The notes beneath the pieces are model-generated. The model saw nothing but the letters and a program-made list of their open reading frames with translations, was not told the origin of the DNA and ran no database searches. The position numbers were made by a program, and so were the translations under genes. A DNA stretch of 46,369 nucleotides from Thermomucor indicae-seudaticae (taxonomy: Eukaryota; Mucoromycota; Mucoromycetes; Mucorales; Lichtheimiaceae), in assembly GCA_000787465.1 (NCBI GenBank), contig JSYX01000258.1, positions 1 to 46,369 of the forward strand, read 5' to 3'. Below, in pieces: positions 24,002-35,128 of this stretch (position 1 is the stretch's first letter; each line of letters begins with the position of its first letter).

Positions 24002-24797
24002 GCTGGGATCAACTGGTGTCAAAGCTTATAGTTCTCCAAGAATTTGACGGAATTGCAGAGTAATGCTGAATAAGATCAAACTGATTCCACGATATCGTAC
24101 AAAACAGAGAGAAAAAGGAGGAGGGCTGGCAAAAAAAAAGAAGTGAAGGCGGCCTTAAAAAACCCAAATTTCCCATCCATTAACGGACAAGCAAACCAGT
24201 CAGCCACTTTCTTTTCAGTTTTTGCGAGGTTGCTGCCGATTGCAGACGATTGCAAGTCATGCTTCTCTCTAAAAAAAAGTCGATCTGGGCATTCACATAG
24301 CGGTATAGTTTCATTGTCGTTCCAAATGATGTGAGAAATAAAGATGCTGTACAAAATGTAATCTCCAAATGTCGAACCTGTTCTTCACGAGCTTTCCTTC
24401 ATGGTCTTGCAACGTACGCACGGAGTTAACGTGCAAAAGTGATACAGAGAATATAGTCCGCTTTAAAGTTGCTCGACGAATTTGAGAGAGAAGAGGGCAC
24501 ATTCTTTGAAGAATGCACTTGTTGGATTCAAAATTTCTGTCTAAAACGCTGCATATCTAGGAATATGTGCGGCTCCAAGTCCTTTGGGCATTTCTTTTCC
24601 ATTCTAACGGAATATTCCATACGGGCACCAGGAATCAGAACTACTGGGATTCTCAAAGAAAGACTCTCTAAACAATAAACGACAACTCTTTACACAGGAC
24701 AAAACCTTTATCCGTGTGGATTGACTAAAACCCCTACAATAACAAGACAAGCATTAAAGCGGCTGCAACAAAACCGTTGCATCTAGTTGTAGCCAAC
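24002..24797. other. Divergent promoter region PHD gene / CCH1
   Basis: About 0.8 kb between divergent start codons. No supported gene is seen. Open frames of 60-90 codons on both strands lack domains and are probably chance. Confidence 0.45.
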
Positions 24798-27700
24798 ATG
24801 GATAGTCGTCCAAGAGGTTCTTCACTGCAGCCTCATGCAACGGTTTCAAAAACTCGGTCGGGCAGGGAGTCATTAACGCGACAAAGGCCGTCGATAGTTG
24901 ATAAAAGACACTCCATCATCCAATCCAGACGTTATCCTCCACTCACTAGAGACAGGCTCGAAAAGAAAAATAAACTAGACCAGCTGATACTGGGGCGATC
25001 AGCATCAGGAAGACCGCGGCTCACTAGGAGACGAAGTATCGCCAATGGCTACATTTACCGGCTTGTCCATGAACAACATGAGAAACCAGCACCATCGCGC
25101 AGTTCCCATGCGATTCCAGATGTTACTGAAATTTTGCCTAATGTTGATCGAACAAGTGCCAGACCCATGGAGTTCGCGGAAGGTTCGTCAGCAAAACCGC
25201 GCTTCGCCACATGGTCCCGCTATAGTAGTGGTGGGTACGGCAGAAGCGCGCCTGGATCGTCAGGGTTAGGTGCTTTGTCTTCTCTGGATCATGGCTTTTT
25301 GAGGCCCCACGATAGAAAAGAAGAAAGTAATGCTGCCGCAAGAGAGAACGGCTCAGATATATCTTTACGGCCCAACAGACGGCTGTCGCATCTTTTAAAG
25401 TATACGACTTCTAAACCTCTCCGAACCCGAGCTGACGATGCAGTTCACCTTCCTTTACCCGTTTCCAGTTATACAGTTCTTTCAACTTGGGAGCGTATCG
25501 GATCTCTCCTAGGTCGCATGGCCGAACGCGTCATTGACTCTCGTAGTTGTGAGCCTGCCTATGACCGCATGGACGTCCAAGATATACTGACCCTCGCAAA
25601 GTACTTGCATGTCTTCCGAACACATCCTTTCCAAGAGGGTCCAGGAAATGAAGAAGAGGAAGCACTCCTAAAACATCGTAAATCATCAGCAACACACCTA
25701 AAAAGCAACCGCTCAATATCCGTCTTCATCGACCAAGTAGCAGCCGAGGAAGAAGGAGATGGTACTGGACGCAGCACAGACGACGATGCAATAATATCAC
25801 CACATTCACCAACGCCCTTGTCGAGTCAAAACACATCAAGCACATCTGACGTGGACCCTCTAAAACCTCTGTGTCGTCTTAGTGCCGTAGCACGGGATCA
25901 GCCAGGACCGTCCGGGTTGACCGAAGATGTTCCAGCAGGAGAGCCCTCATCAACCACGCTACATAACTCTAGCCGCGAACGTATATCTGCAACAGAAAGA
26001 CAGCAGGATAGCAGTGAAACAGAGGCCACCTCTGAGGACCATGCACAAGTGGGACGTCCGGATGTTACCGGTCCCCGGGAGAATCGCTATCAGCCAGTAA
26101 AACACTTCATGCGGATGGTTCTTTCCAGCCTTTCAGCGCTCACACCCTCCAGTAATAAACGCGGTCCTATCGCCCTGAATGATGACGAAGAGGAAATGTC
26201 GCCTATATCAATCCAGTTTCAAGGCTGGTCGCTCTGGTGTTTCGGTCCGGATAGTCGGATACGCCTGTTACTGTGGCGAATCATAGCAACAAGGTACATC
26301 TTCTGTTTCCGGCCATGGCAAAAGTAGGGACTTATAATTATTCTCTGTTTTCGAAAGATGGTTTAACACTTTGATGTTCGTCCTGTTGCTTGCGCAATGG
26401 CTTTTGCTTTCTTTTGTTCCAATACATACAAACGACGATAAGACGGATTGGTCGCGACCTCATCAATACGGACTACTTGTGATCAATGTCATTTATACGT
26501 AAGATTTTGGCGCGTCAGCGACGGTTATGGCTTAAAAGAAGGCTGACGAGCTTATTATGTAGCCTTGAGGCTATCGCGAAGATTATCGTTTATGGATTCT
26601 TCGTTTCAAAATCCTCGGATACCAAGCCAAAGCTGCATAACCTTAAGAGTCTTGTTCAAGAATGGCTATGTTCTTCAAAAAGACAAGATGCTGGCCGCCT
26701 GACGGATAATAGCAGCGACGGCAGTGCTGCTCACTTACCGTCATTTGGATCGATATATTCTGAAGGCAGTAGACGCAGTAGCACTCACTCGATAAATCAA
26801 CAGTCGACCAGTAGTAGCTGTGCGTATGACAATCAGCTTCCCCCGTGGGTCGCTGAGAGCTCATTGGGCGTGGGCACTAAAGGAAAGGCTCCAGAACATC
26901 GTCGACGCGAGTCTTTTGCTTCTGATTTGCCTATGCACCGAATCGAAGACCAAGAAGAATATATACCGGATATTAGAGCTTCAGATGTACGTCCATCCCA
27001 AAAGACAGTTGACGGAAACGGGGATATTGAAGACGAAGCAGACAAGCAGCAACAACAACATAAAGAGAGTATTAATATCCATCACGACGCATACTTGAAA
27101 AGAGTTGCCAATGTTCTCGATATAATCTGCATTGTTTCGTACTGGATCGACTTCAGTCTGATGATGTTGAGCAAGGGCGAAAGAACTTGGTCTCTTTTCA
27201 AAGCGCTTGCTGCAGCACGCGTCTTGCGCTTGATAGCTATCACTGAAGGCACTAGGGTTTGTACCACTAGCATTGATGGGCATATTTTTTTTCTTTTTGC
27301 CAGTCTGACCGATAAGCCTAGATCATTGTAGAATCTCTTCGTACGAGCTTGGATATGCTCTGTAACGTCCTTGGCTTTTTCGTTTTCTTTTGGAGTCTGT
27401 TTTCATTGATGGAGATGCTCGTTTTCATGAATTCGTTCTCACGTCGGTGCGCTGTCATGCCTAAAGATGGCTTGCACAAGGGTATGGCAGGTAAGAGAGC
27501 GGGCCCAAGTTTCCGCTGCAGATACAGTATCTCAGCTCTTCCTCCATATACAGATTTAGAATATGTCAATCCGCGAGTAGCGTGCAGCAATTACTACGAC
27601 GCAGAGGGGAATAAGCAAGGCGTATACGATATCGACACGGGTCACTTTATTCAACTCCACGGTGAAGATGGCTTTGCCTGCAAGATCGGTCAAGTGTGCA

Positions 27701-30700
27701 TCCAGAGTACCGCAAATCAACCTGGCTGGGGCTATATCAACTACAACAACATATTTTACACCATGTTGAACGTTTTCACCGTTGTCTCTATGGAAGACTG
27801 GACAGAACTAATGTACATGAGTCAGGACGCCGTGTCCAATATTGGTGCAGCTATTTTCTATTGCTTCTGCATCTACGTCATGGCTTTGGTCATGGTACCT
27901 ATGTTTATCGGTACGCTTTCTATTCTACTACATTGATTTCCTAGTTCCACACTTATAGCTTGTCTCTTTACAAAGCGGCCATAACAAGCTCGTTCGAGCA
28001 TGTCAGAGGCGATATGCGTCGAAGTGCCTTTGCTGCGGAGAAAAAGAACCGGTTATTGGTCACAAGGGACGTAAGGATTAACAGAGATCAGGACGAGGAT
28101 ATCAATGAAGAATGGGCATACGCTGGCGAACTTGGTAATGGAAATATGGTTCGGCATCATTCTCATCGTCAGCGGCACTGGGCTGCCTCTCTTGCTGCAT
28201 GGAAAGTGTTTCCTCAATGTGGTAGCATTATGGTGGCAGGGAATATTGCTATGATGATGTTCTACAGTACTTCGCAATCAGAGGATAGCCTGAAGAGATT
28301 GCGTAAGTTTCTTGACTGTCGTCACTGCGGATGAAAGCAGAATGTACTCAATCCACCGATAATGTACAGATTACGCGGAACAAGTGTTCAATTGCTTGTT
28401 TGCTGTAGAGATTGTGATACGAATATTGGGATCGGTCAATTGGGCTCAGTTCTGGCGATATTATCATATCCTTTTTTGATATTGCCAACGTTAGGACGCG
28501 ATTAAGCCCAAACCTCCCGAAAAGGTCCTTAACTATCTGTCGCTACGCAATAGGACTGATTTTGGCATTGTCATGGCCACCCTTATAGGAGATCTTGTGA
28601 GCACATTGCAACCTGACCTCGCCCGATACTTCAAGATATTTGCCATTCTTCGCTCGTATCGCTTATTGTATCTGTGCCCTCGGGTGCTGCGATTATTGGT
28701 TAGCCGTTGCCTCGAAAACATTCTAAACAATTACTGATGGTTGTCTTTCTTGCAGTCCGATGTTATAGGCGACGGTCAAGGAATTATCAACCTGACTTTC
28801 TTTACATTCTTAGTCTTGTTTTTACTCTGTCCGATATCGATTCAACTTTTTGGAGGCGATTTTGTACATGGCACCATGGGAGATGAACGGCAAATGCGCT
28901 TTGATAACTTTTTTCAATCATTTCTCGCGCTTTTTCAGGTATTGCGTGGAATATTTTCTCATTGTTTCTTTAATTTCGCTGATGATAAAGATGTAGATCC
29001 TCACAGGAGAAAACTGGACGGTGTGTACGCAAGCATTGTAGTATACCACCATCATATCAGGCCTATTAATGCATGTCACTTAGGACATTCTGTATGATGC
29101 TATGCATAGTCAGTCGCATGCTTCGGTGACTTATGCCGCTGTATTTATGGTCTTGGTATATTTTACTCTTCACTGTATGTATCATTCACCCAAAGGAACA
29201 AGCACTGCAAGAAATGACGGAATCACTAACACAGTTATCGTCTGTTTCTAGACACGGTTCTCAATCTTTTCATTGCCGTCATAATGGAAAACTTTGACTT
29301 GGACGAAGATCAAATTAGGCAGATACAGATTAAGAAATATATTCAACAGCACTGCTGGCGACCTGAGTATTTCAAGAATGACCATATTAGCCAGTAAGTG
29401 ATATCCTTCTTTTTACCTTTACTGTTCTGATGAACTTTCTGATTTTAATCTTATTACAGAGCTCTGCTTCCTATCTTTTTAGGACAAGACCGTCGGAAAC
29501 TGACACTCGACAAGCTTCCCCAAAGTCTAGTTGCTTCAGTAACAAAAGCAAAATTCAAAGAATTCCAAGCGGGAGAGCCGGTGGATCCTCGACGTTGGAA
29601 TCTGTCGATAGCTAGCGGTGGCACTGATTACTCTGATGCGCGTAGCGCGGCATCTTCTTTGGTTCCGACGCTGTTTAGCGGGCGGAATTCACGCAGATCG
29701 TCCACCATGTATGTTTTACTGCGATCGTCCGTTTCAAGTCTGCCTTTATACCTAACGTATACTTTTACAGTTCTGATCTGAGTAGCCGAACGACAGCAGT
29801 CGATGAGCCCATAACAGAGGACAGTGCTGAACCATTGGTAAAATATGGAGATGAATATGAGATAAACGTGGCAAAGGAGAACAAGAGCGTCATTGTCGAA
29901 AACTCGAAGGTTTTCCGGTCACTCATCTTCTTACGTCCGGAGCATCCGTTGCGAATAGTGTGCTCGCGTTTAGCCCACGCTTCGTGGTTCAATCACATCA
30001 TGTCGGGCCTTATTTGCACAAGCATCATACTAGCAATCTGGGCTGATGCTGAGACCCGGACTGTTTACCCGACAGCCGCGAGAGTAGTGGAGGATATCCA
30101 AAGAGCATTACTTGGCGTATTTTGGGTCGACGTGGTCATTCGCGTGATAGCAGATGGCTTAATTGTATTGCCGAGGTCCTATCTACGGAACGCATGGAAT
30201 GCACTTGATCTGTTTGTCCTCACATGTCAGACCGGCGTACTGCTTTTTGTTCGTCAAGATACTGAACAGCAATATGCCTATTTGCGCATCCTCCGAACTT
30301 TGCGCTCTTTGCGCATTGCTTACCATGTAGAAGGGATACGGTCTATTTTCCGAGACCTCTTGCATGGACTGCCATCGATGGTCGATGCGCTTGCACTGAA
30401 TTTACTTGTCTTCGTTACCTTTGCTATATACGGATGCTATCTTTTCAGTGAACGTTTCGCGAAATGTAACGACGACGCTGCTAGCTCAAGGGACAATTGC
30501 CGCGGCGAATTTGCATCCTCCAGCGAAGACGCAGAAGGCATATTCATTCCAAGAGTCTGGCATAACCCTTACATGTACTCCTTCGACGATTTCGGTAAGG
30601 CCCTTTTACACCTTTTTGAATGCGCATCAGGCGAAGGATGGGTTAAGTAAAAGCTTGTTATATTATTTGTCGAGATTTTGTATAGCACTAATAATGTTGA

Positions 30701-33700
30701 TGCTTATTACAGGTTAAGTCTTTGTTTATCGCAATGAGTGTACCATCTACACTTAATCAACAACCACGGTTTGATTGGTCCTCATCTTCAACTTGGTTTT
30801 GCTTGTATTACATCGTCTTTATGTTTGTGGCATCCCTTTGTTCCATCCAGCTCTTTATTGGCGTCATTCTGGAGATATTTAAGAGTCGCAGCGGTATCTC
30901 GTCCCTCACGAATACTCAACGGCAATTTCAAGATCTTCAACGTCAGCTGTCGCTTATCAAACCAACAAGAAAAGTACAGCGACCTTATGACAGTAGTATA
31001 CGAGCCTTCTGCTATGACCTGGTTATCGATAAACGTGGCAAGTTTGCGCATTTCATGTCCACTGCGCTTACGCTGAACATAGGTATCATAAGTTCTGGGA
31101 GATTGAAAGCGGGGAATGCCAGAGACTCATGGAGCCTTATCCGTATTTAGCTCTCTTTGCTTCTTTTCATCTTCATGAACCAAGTTGGCTTATGTCCTTT
31201 CAAGGTAACTTGTAATAACACTTTTCTACTTAGGCGCATAATAATTATACAATCATAGTGAATATGCTTTATGGCTTTCTGGCGCTATATACTTTTGAAA
31301 TAGTCGTCAAGATTCTCGGACTAGGTTTTCGGAAGGTAAGGCTCCGTCGCGGATACCTTCATATAGGGCACTATAACTGAAATCTATCTCGTTGCAATAG
31401 TGGATATCATCCAAATGGAGCATCTATGATTCCATGATGACACTCTTGGGTTTGTCTACAGTCTTCACTGCAACTGTGCATCTAGCTAATACGGGAGTGC
31501 ATAGTCTATATCTTCACTAGCCAAAGAAGCATCAGCGAGTCAGAGGTAAAGCTGATGAAGACATTAGCAAGCAACATGTATTCATAGTGCCTTGGATAGT
31601 TCGTCTTTAGTGTCGTATATCATACCTTGCTGGTTGGTATGGCTTTTCGGCTGGCTCAACGAATTGAGTCGCTGGATACGTTATTCCGGGTCATCAAGTA
31701 GGACATGCCGCAAAGAAAAGTTGATGCTTATCGGTTTAATGAGCCTTTTTCCCCTTTAGGCGCTCGGTACCTACGATCATTTATGTCACGACTGCATTCG
31801 CCATTGTCATCGTTTGCTTTGCTGTCGCGTTGCAAGAGCTTTTTGCTTCCACGCGATATGGTCCTTACGGAAACAACCATGCTAATTTCCGAGACTTTGG
31901 AACTGCAGTTTTGACCCTGCTAAGAATTACCACGGGCGAAAACTGGGTTAGGGCAATCCCGTCGTTGACGACTTGTGCTACAAAGCTTATGATGTTTTGT
32001 CTAGGACTTTTTGATGCATGATTTTACGGTAGTTAGCCCCGAATGCGTACAAGGCAGGGATTGCGGATCCCCGGCGGCCGCAATCATCATGTTCGTCTTA
32101 TACTATATCGTATGCACCTACATTTTTGTGAATCTATTGACAGTCGTAAGTATTTGCAAGGGGAAAATTGTTGATAGGCCATTGGATGTGGCCCTAATCA
32201 GAAAGCGTAGGTCGTCATCAACAGCTTTTCGTACACTTTTGACAAGCGTAACCAGTTCACGTTAATTACTCGTACAGATTTACGACGGTAAGTATATTGG
32301 ATACCGCATTGCGGGTGTTTCCATGCGTAGGTCATAATGTCGACCTTGCTTATAGCTACAAGGATGCCTGGGCCCTGTTTGACCCGACTGCTACTGGATA
32401 CATAAGCAAAAAGGACGTTCCGGGATTCTTGCGGGCAAGTGATTGTATTCGTTGCCGAGGATCGGAAGGACTATCTGCTTGACTCAAAACATATCTAGGC
32501 CTTGAAAGGCGTTCTAGCGATACGGATATACGATGATGAGCATAGTATAAAAGCCTTACTGGCAGCTAGCAAGAAGATGGACGCAGATCCTACGCATTTG
32601 GCTTCTGTTCCCATTTCAGAAGCAAGACTAGCTTCTACTCTAGGAGCCAACAATATTCTGGGTGAAAGGTTCTATAATTTCTATGAAGTGAACCGCAAAT
32701 TGTCCACAATGGACGTCGAAGCCGTGCGACGCAACAAGAAGCGCTATGCTTGGGTGCATCAGGTACCCGTCTCTGGACTTACTTTTTCTTCGCACACATG
32801 TCGTTCCTAGACCAACACTGTCTAATGTAGGAAATAATGTACACTGCTGGGCTTCGTGGCATCTCGTTTCACGATATGCTGGAGATTTTGGCTATGCAGT
32901 TAGTGGATGTAACAGAGTCGCTCACGTAGGTATACGGTACATCAAACTTGATTTGCAATACATGCAAGACATCTCTGGTATATGTAGGTTCGATGCTCTT
33001 GTAAAACGTGTCAAGAAACAAGACAGAATCGACGAGATACTGGCCACGAAGAAAGCACAAGGCCTAGCAATCATGCTCATCAGTCGTAGAAGATATCTCC
33101 GAGAACGTGACGAACGGCGGGATAGACAAATCTTAAATATGAGCGTAGTTGGAGACCTTTTACCACCCAGGGAAAGAACTGTGGGAGATATCATGGAACG
33201 GGGTGATCATGAGGACAGGCGTGCGAGCTCTGTGCCTGAAGTGATGCCGTCAAAACGGAGTGATCATGATGATAGGCGTGCGAGCTCTATGCCTCAGGGA
33301 ATGCTGTCAAGCTTATCTCGGTCACCATCACCAGGTAATTCCATATGGTGCTACAGTGAGCCAGATAACCTATCATACTACTGGCAGAGGGCAGTTCCGG
33401 CCATCGTCGTACAGCAAACACAGTTTCCCGAAACATCTTTACGTTTTCCGCCACGTTATCCCTCGCAAGTATCGTCACCTCCGGCAGCAAACTCTGCATA
33501 CCGGAGTAGACGTGCCTCGGAATCATCATCTATGCGCCAGCAGCGGACACTGCCAACGCGTTCTCCTTCATTGTCGCCCCCAGCCACAGTACATCCCATG
33601 GCTGTTTCTCCGTTTTCATCCTCCCGAAGAGCGACAGTAGACGAAAACATATTCTCGGACGCTTCTATAGACGCTTTCACGAGATACTACGTGAGCGATA

Positions 33701-33873
33701 TCAACCCGAATATGCCACAATCTGACGCAATAGATTTGATCAACACCCTAAAGCACAATAGCTGGTCAGGTAAAGAGAGTTCTTATTTGTGAGACCTTGA
33801 AGCCACGAAGATGCTAATTCTCGGTTCCATTCTAGATATGTTACACCACCAAGAAGACGACGGAAACCAATAA
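24798..33873 (+). CDS. CCH1: Voltage-gated calcium channel alpha subunit Cch1
   Basis: Four-domain plasma-membrane calcium channel of the high-affinity uptake system, which works with Mid1. Some 27 exons encode about 2,400 residues. The first, 24798-26293, is a Ser/Arg-rich cytosolic N terminus reaching S1 (WFNTLMFVLLLAQWLL). Pore-loop acidic residues are VSMEDWTELMY (I), ILTGENWTDILYDAM (II), ASGEGWVKSLF (III) and ITTGENWDFLMHD (IV), an EEEE set. The domain IV S4 segment reads VGMAFRLAQRIESLDTLFRV. A long insert of about 170 residues with a Gln run sits between S2 and S3 of domain I. After domain IV comes an EF-hand-like WALFDPTATGYISKKDVPGF, then a Ser/Arg-rich tail ending MLHHQEDDGNQ. Splicing is unusual: a U12-type intron at 28466-28546, a GC-AG intron at 32435-32498, a 10-nt exon at 32278-32287 and a 24-nt exon at 28997-29020. 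Some boundaries (31490-31760, 27480-27580) are not resolved. Confidence 0.93.
28466..28546 (+). other. CCH1: U12-type AT-AC intron in CCH1 domain II
   Basis: The 81-nt intron begins ATATCCTTTT, the minor-spliceosome 5' splice-site consensus. It has TCCTTAAC at 28526-28533, the U12 branch-point consensus, about 14 nt before its terminal AC. Removal joins CGA TAT TAT C to GC AAT AGG, giving NWAQFWRYYRNRTDFG, the expected S2-S3 junction of domain II. A rival GT-AG reading (GTCAAT donor, TTAG acceptor near 28494) keeps the frame but deletes the conserved NWAQFW block and adds a Pro/Lys-rich insert, so it is less likely. Confidence 0.82.
32435..32498 (+). other. CCH1: GC-AG intron in CCH1
   Basis: The intron starts GCAAGT after CGG and ends TCTAG before GCC, a classical GC-AG donor. 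It restores the EF-hand-like reading GFLR-ALKGVLAIRIYDD. The nearest GT (GTGATT at 32439) would lead to a stop within about a dozen codons of the next exon. Confidence 0.75.
33199..33294 (+). repeat. CCH1: Internal 57-bp tandem duplication in the CCH1 tail
   Basis: Two coding copies begin at 33199 and 33256, exactly 57 bp (19 codons) apart. They encode RGDHEDRRASSVP and RSDHDDRRASSMP. Each copy holds an RRAS site, the consensus for protein kinase A. The first 39 bases of each copy differ at only a few positions. Confidence 0.8.
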
Positions 33874-34244
33874 CGGTTTCAAGCACTATATAACCCTGAT
33901 TGTTAACAGCTTTTCCACTAAAGAATTCGATTCCAGTACTTTAGCCCGATAAAACTACAAGTTATAGAATGAAGACTGTGATTCAATCCTATATCGCTGA
34001 GTGTTTCTGACGTAAAGAGTTCTCTTACTTACGGACGGGTAAAGCCACAGGCTTTGGCGACTCAGCCTCACCTGTAAAACGACAATGGTAGAACTCTATA
34101 CTGTATAACCAAGGCGAATACGAGACAGTACGTATCCAGCGTGTGGGGATAATTTAGGCCACCTCTAAAACAATACGTACACTCTCTCTTCTTTCTCACA
34201 AGCGACCTTTTCTCCGAGAACACTATCGACAGCATACATACATA
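33874..34244. other. Spacer between CCH1 and membrane-protein gene
   Basis: About 370 bp with no open frame of note. It must hold the CCH1 3' end and the promoter of the next gene. A CATACATACATA run precedes the next start codon. Confidence 0.4.
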
Positions 34245-35128
34245 ATGCGAAGTCTATGCTTAATCGCAGTTTTACGCGAGAGACGACAACAACAAGTAAT
34301 CTTTTTGATTACTAGTCTTGTGCTTTCTGCGCATATGGGAGGTGGCCAGAAATTGTCCGATTCCAGTCATTCTTTGTCGTCGTCGTCTTTGGAAACCTCT
34401 ACTCAAACGAAGGAAACCTATATTACTCGCAGCAGGCATCAGACTGTCGAAACGCTTCGTTCCCATCATGCTACGCCAATCATTCTCACTTCTCTGCCAT
34501 CTACACAATACGACCTGCATAGCCTCTTCCCGTTTGCGATATCAACCACATCTACTACAAGCGCGATCTCCGGCCAGCCCACTAATAGTCTGCCCAGTAG
34601 CCATGAAGTAATAGTACCAACCGCCTTGTCGACCGTTCCTCCGGTGGAAACCAGAATCAAAAGTACAACACCATCACCGTCAGCATCAGCATCAGGTTCA
34701 CAATTGGCATCAGGAATCGGCCATCGTTCTGACTGACTGACTGTGAATCGTCTAGTTCATTCAAAGACTTATGAGGCACCATACGTCGCGAATACATCAC
34801 AACGGCGAATGCACATGGTATGCTGGAAACGAAACGAAAAATTGGGCCGAGTCTCTCTCAACTAGTATCGTTATAGATTCTCGACATTGTCGCTGCTGTC
34901 ATTGTTGCAACAAGCTTGTTACTTGCCGCCATGTATATAGTGTACGCAGTATTGAAGCGACGACGAAAATACAAAGCCTATGCAAGGTCGCTGTGCGAAG
35001 ACTGCACTCCAGGTTTCCAATCTACACCGGAGCGTTCTGGACTTCAACCAAACTTTGCTGAAGCAGTACGACGTGCTGCTTTGAACATACCAAACTCGCC
35101 AACCTCTTCACAAGAGGAGGAAGAATAG
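34245..35128 (+). CDS. Ser/Thr-rich single-pass membrane protein (Mid2-like topology)
   Basis: I do not recognise a named family. Exons 34245-34695, 34756-34817 and 34877-35128 join in frame to 254 residues; both introns are 59-60 nt. An N-terminal hydrophobic stretch after basic residues (RRQQQVIFLITSLVLSA) looks like a signal peptide. The ectodomain is very rich in Ser and Thr, as in O-mannosylated surface proteins, with one N-glycosylation sequon (NTS). A membrane helix follows (ILDIVAAVIVATSLLLAAMY), then a basic stop-transfer (KRRRKYK) and a 65-residue cytosolic tail ending in acid residues. This layout is that of fungal wall-stress sensors such as Mid2 and Wsc, but no cysteine-rich Wsc domain is present. 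The donor of intron 1 (GTTCAC) is weak. It follows CCH1 on the same strand by 371 bp. Confidence 0.65.

Noticed and set aside
28435..28494. GT-AG alternative for the CCH1 domain II intron (GTCAAT donor, TTAG acceptor)
   Set aside because: It keeps the frame but has a poor donor, removes the conserved NWAQFW block and adds a Pro/Lys-rich stretch. The AT-AC reading fits both the U12 consensus and the protein.
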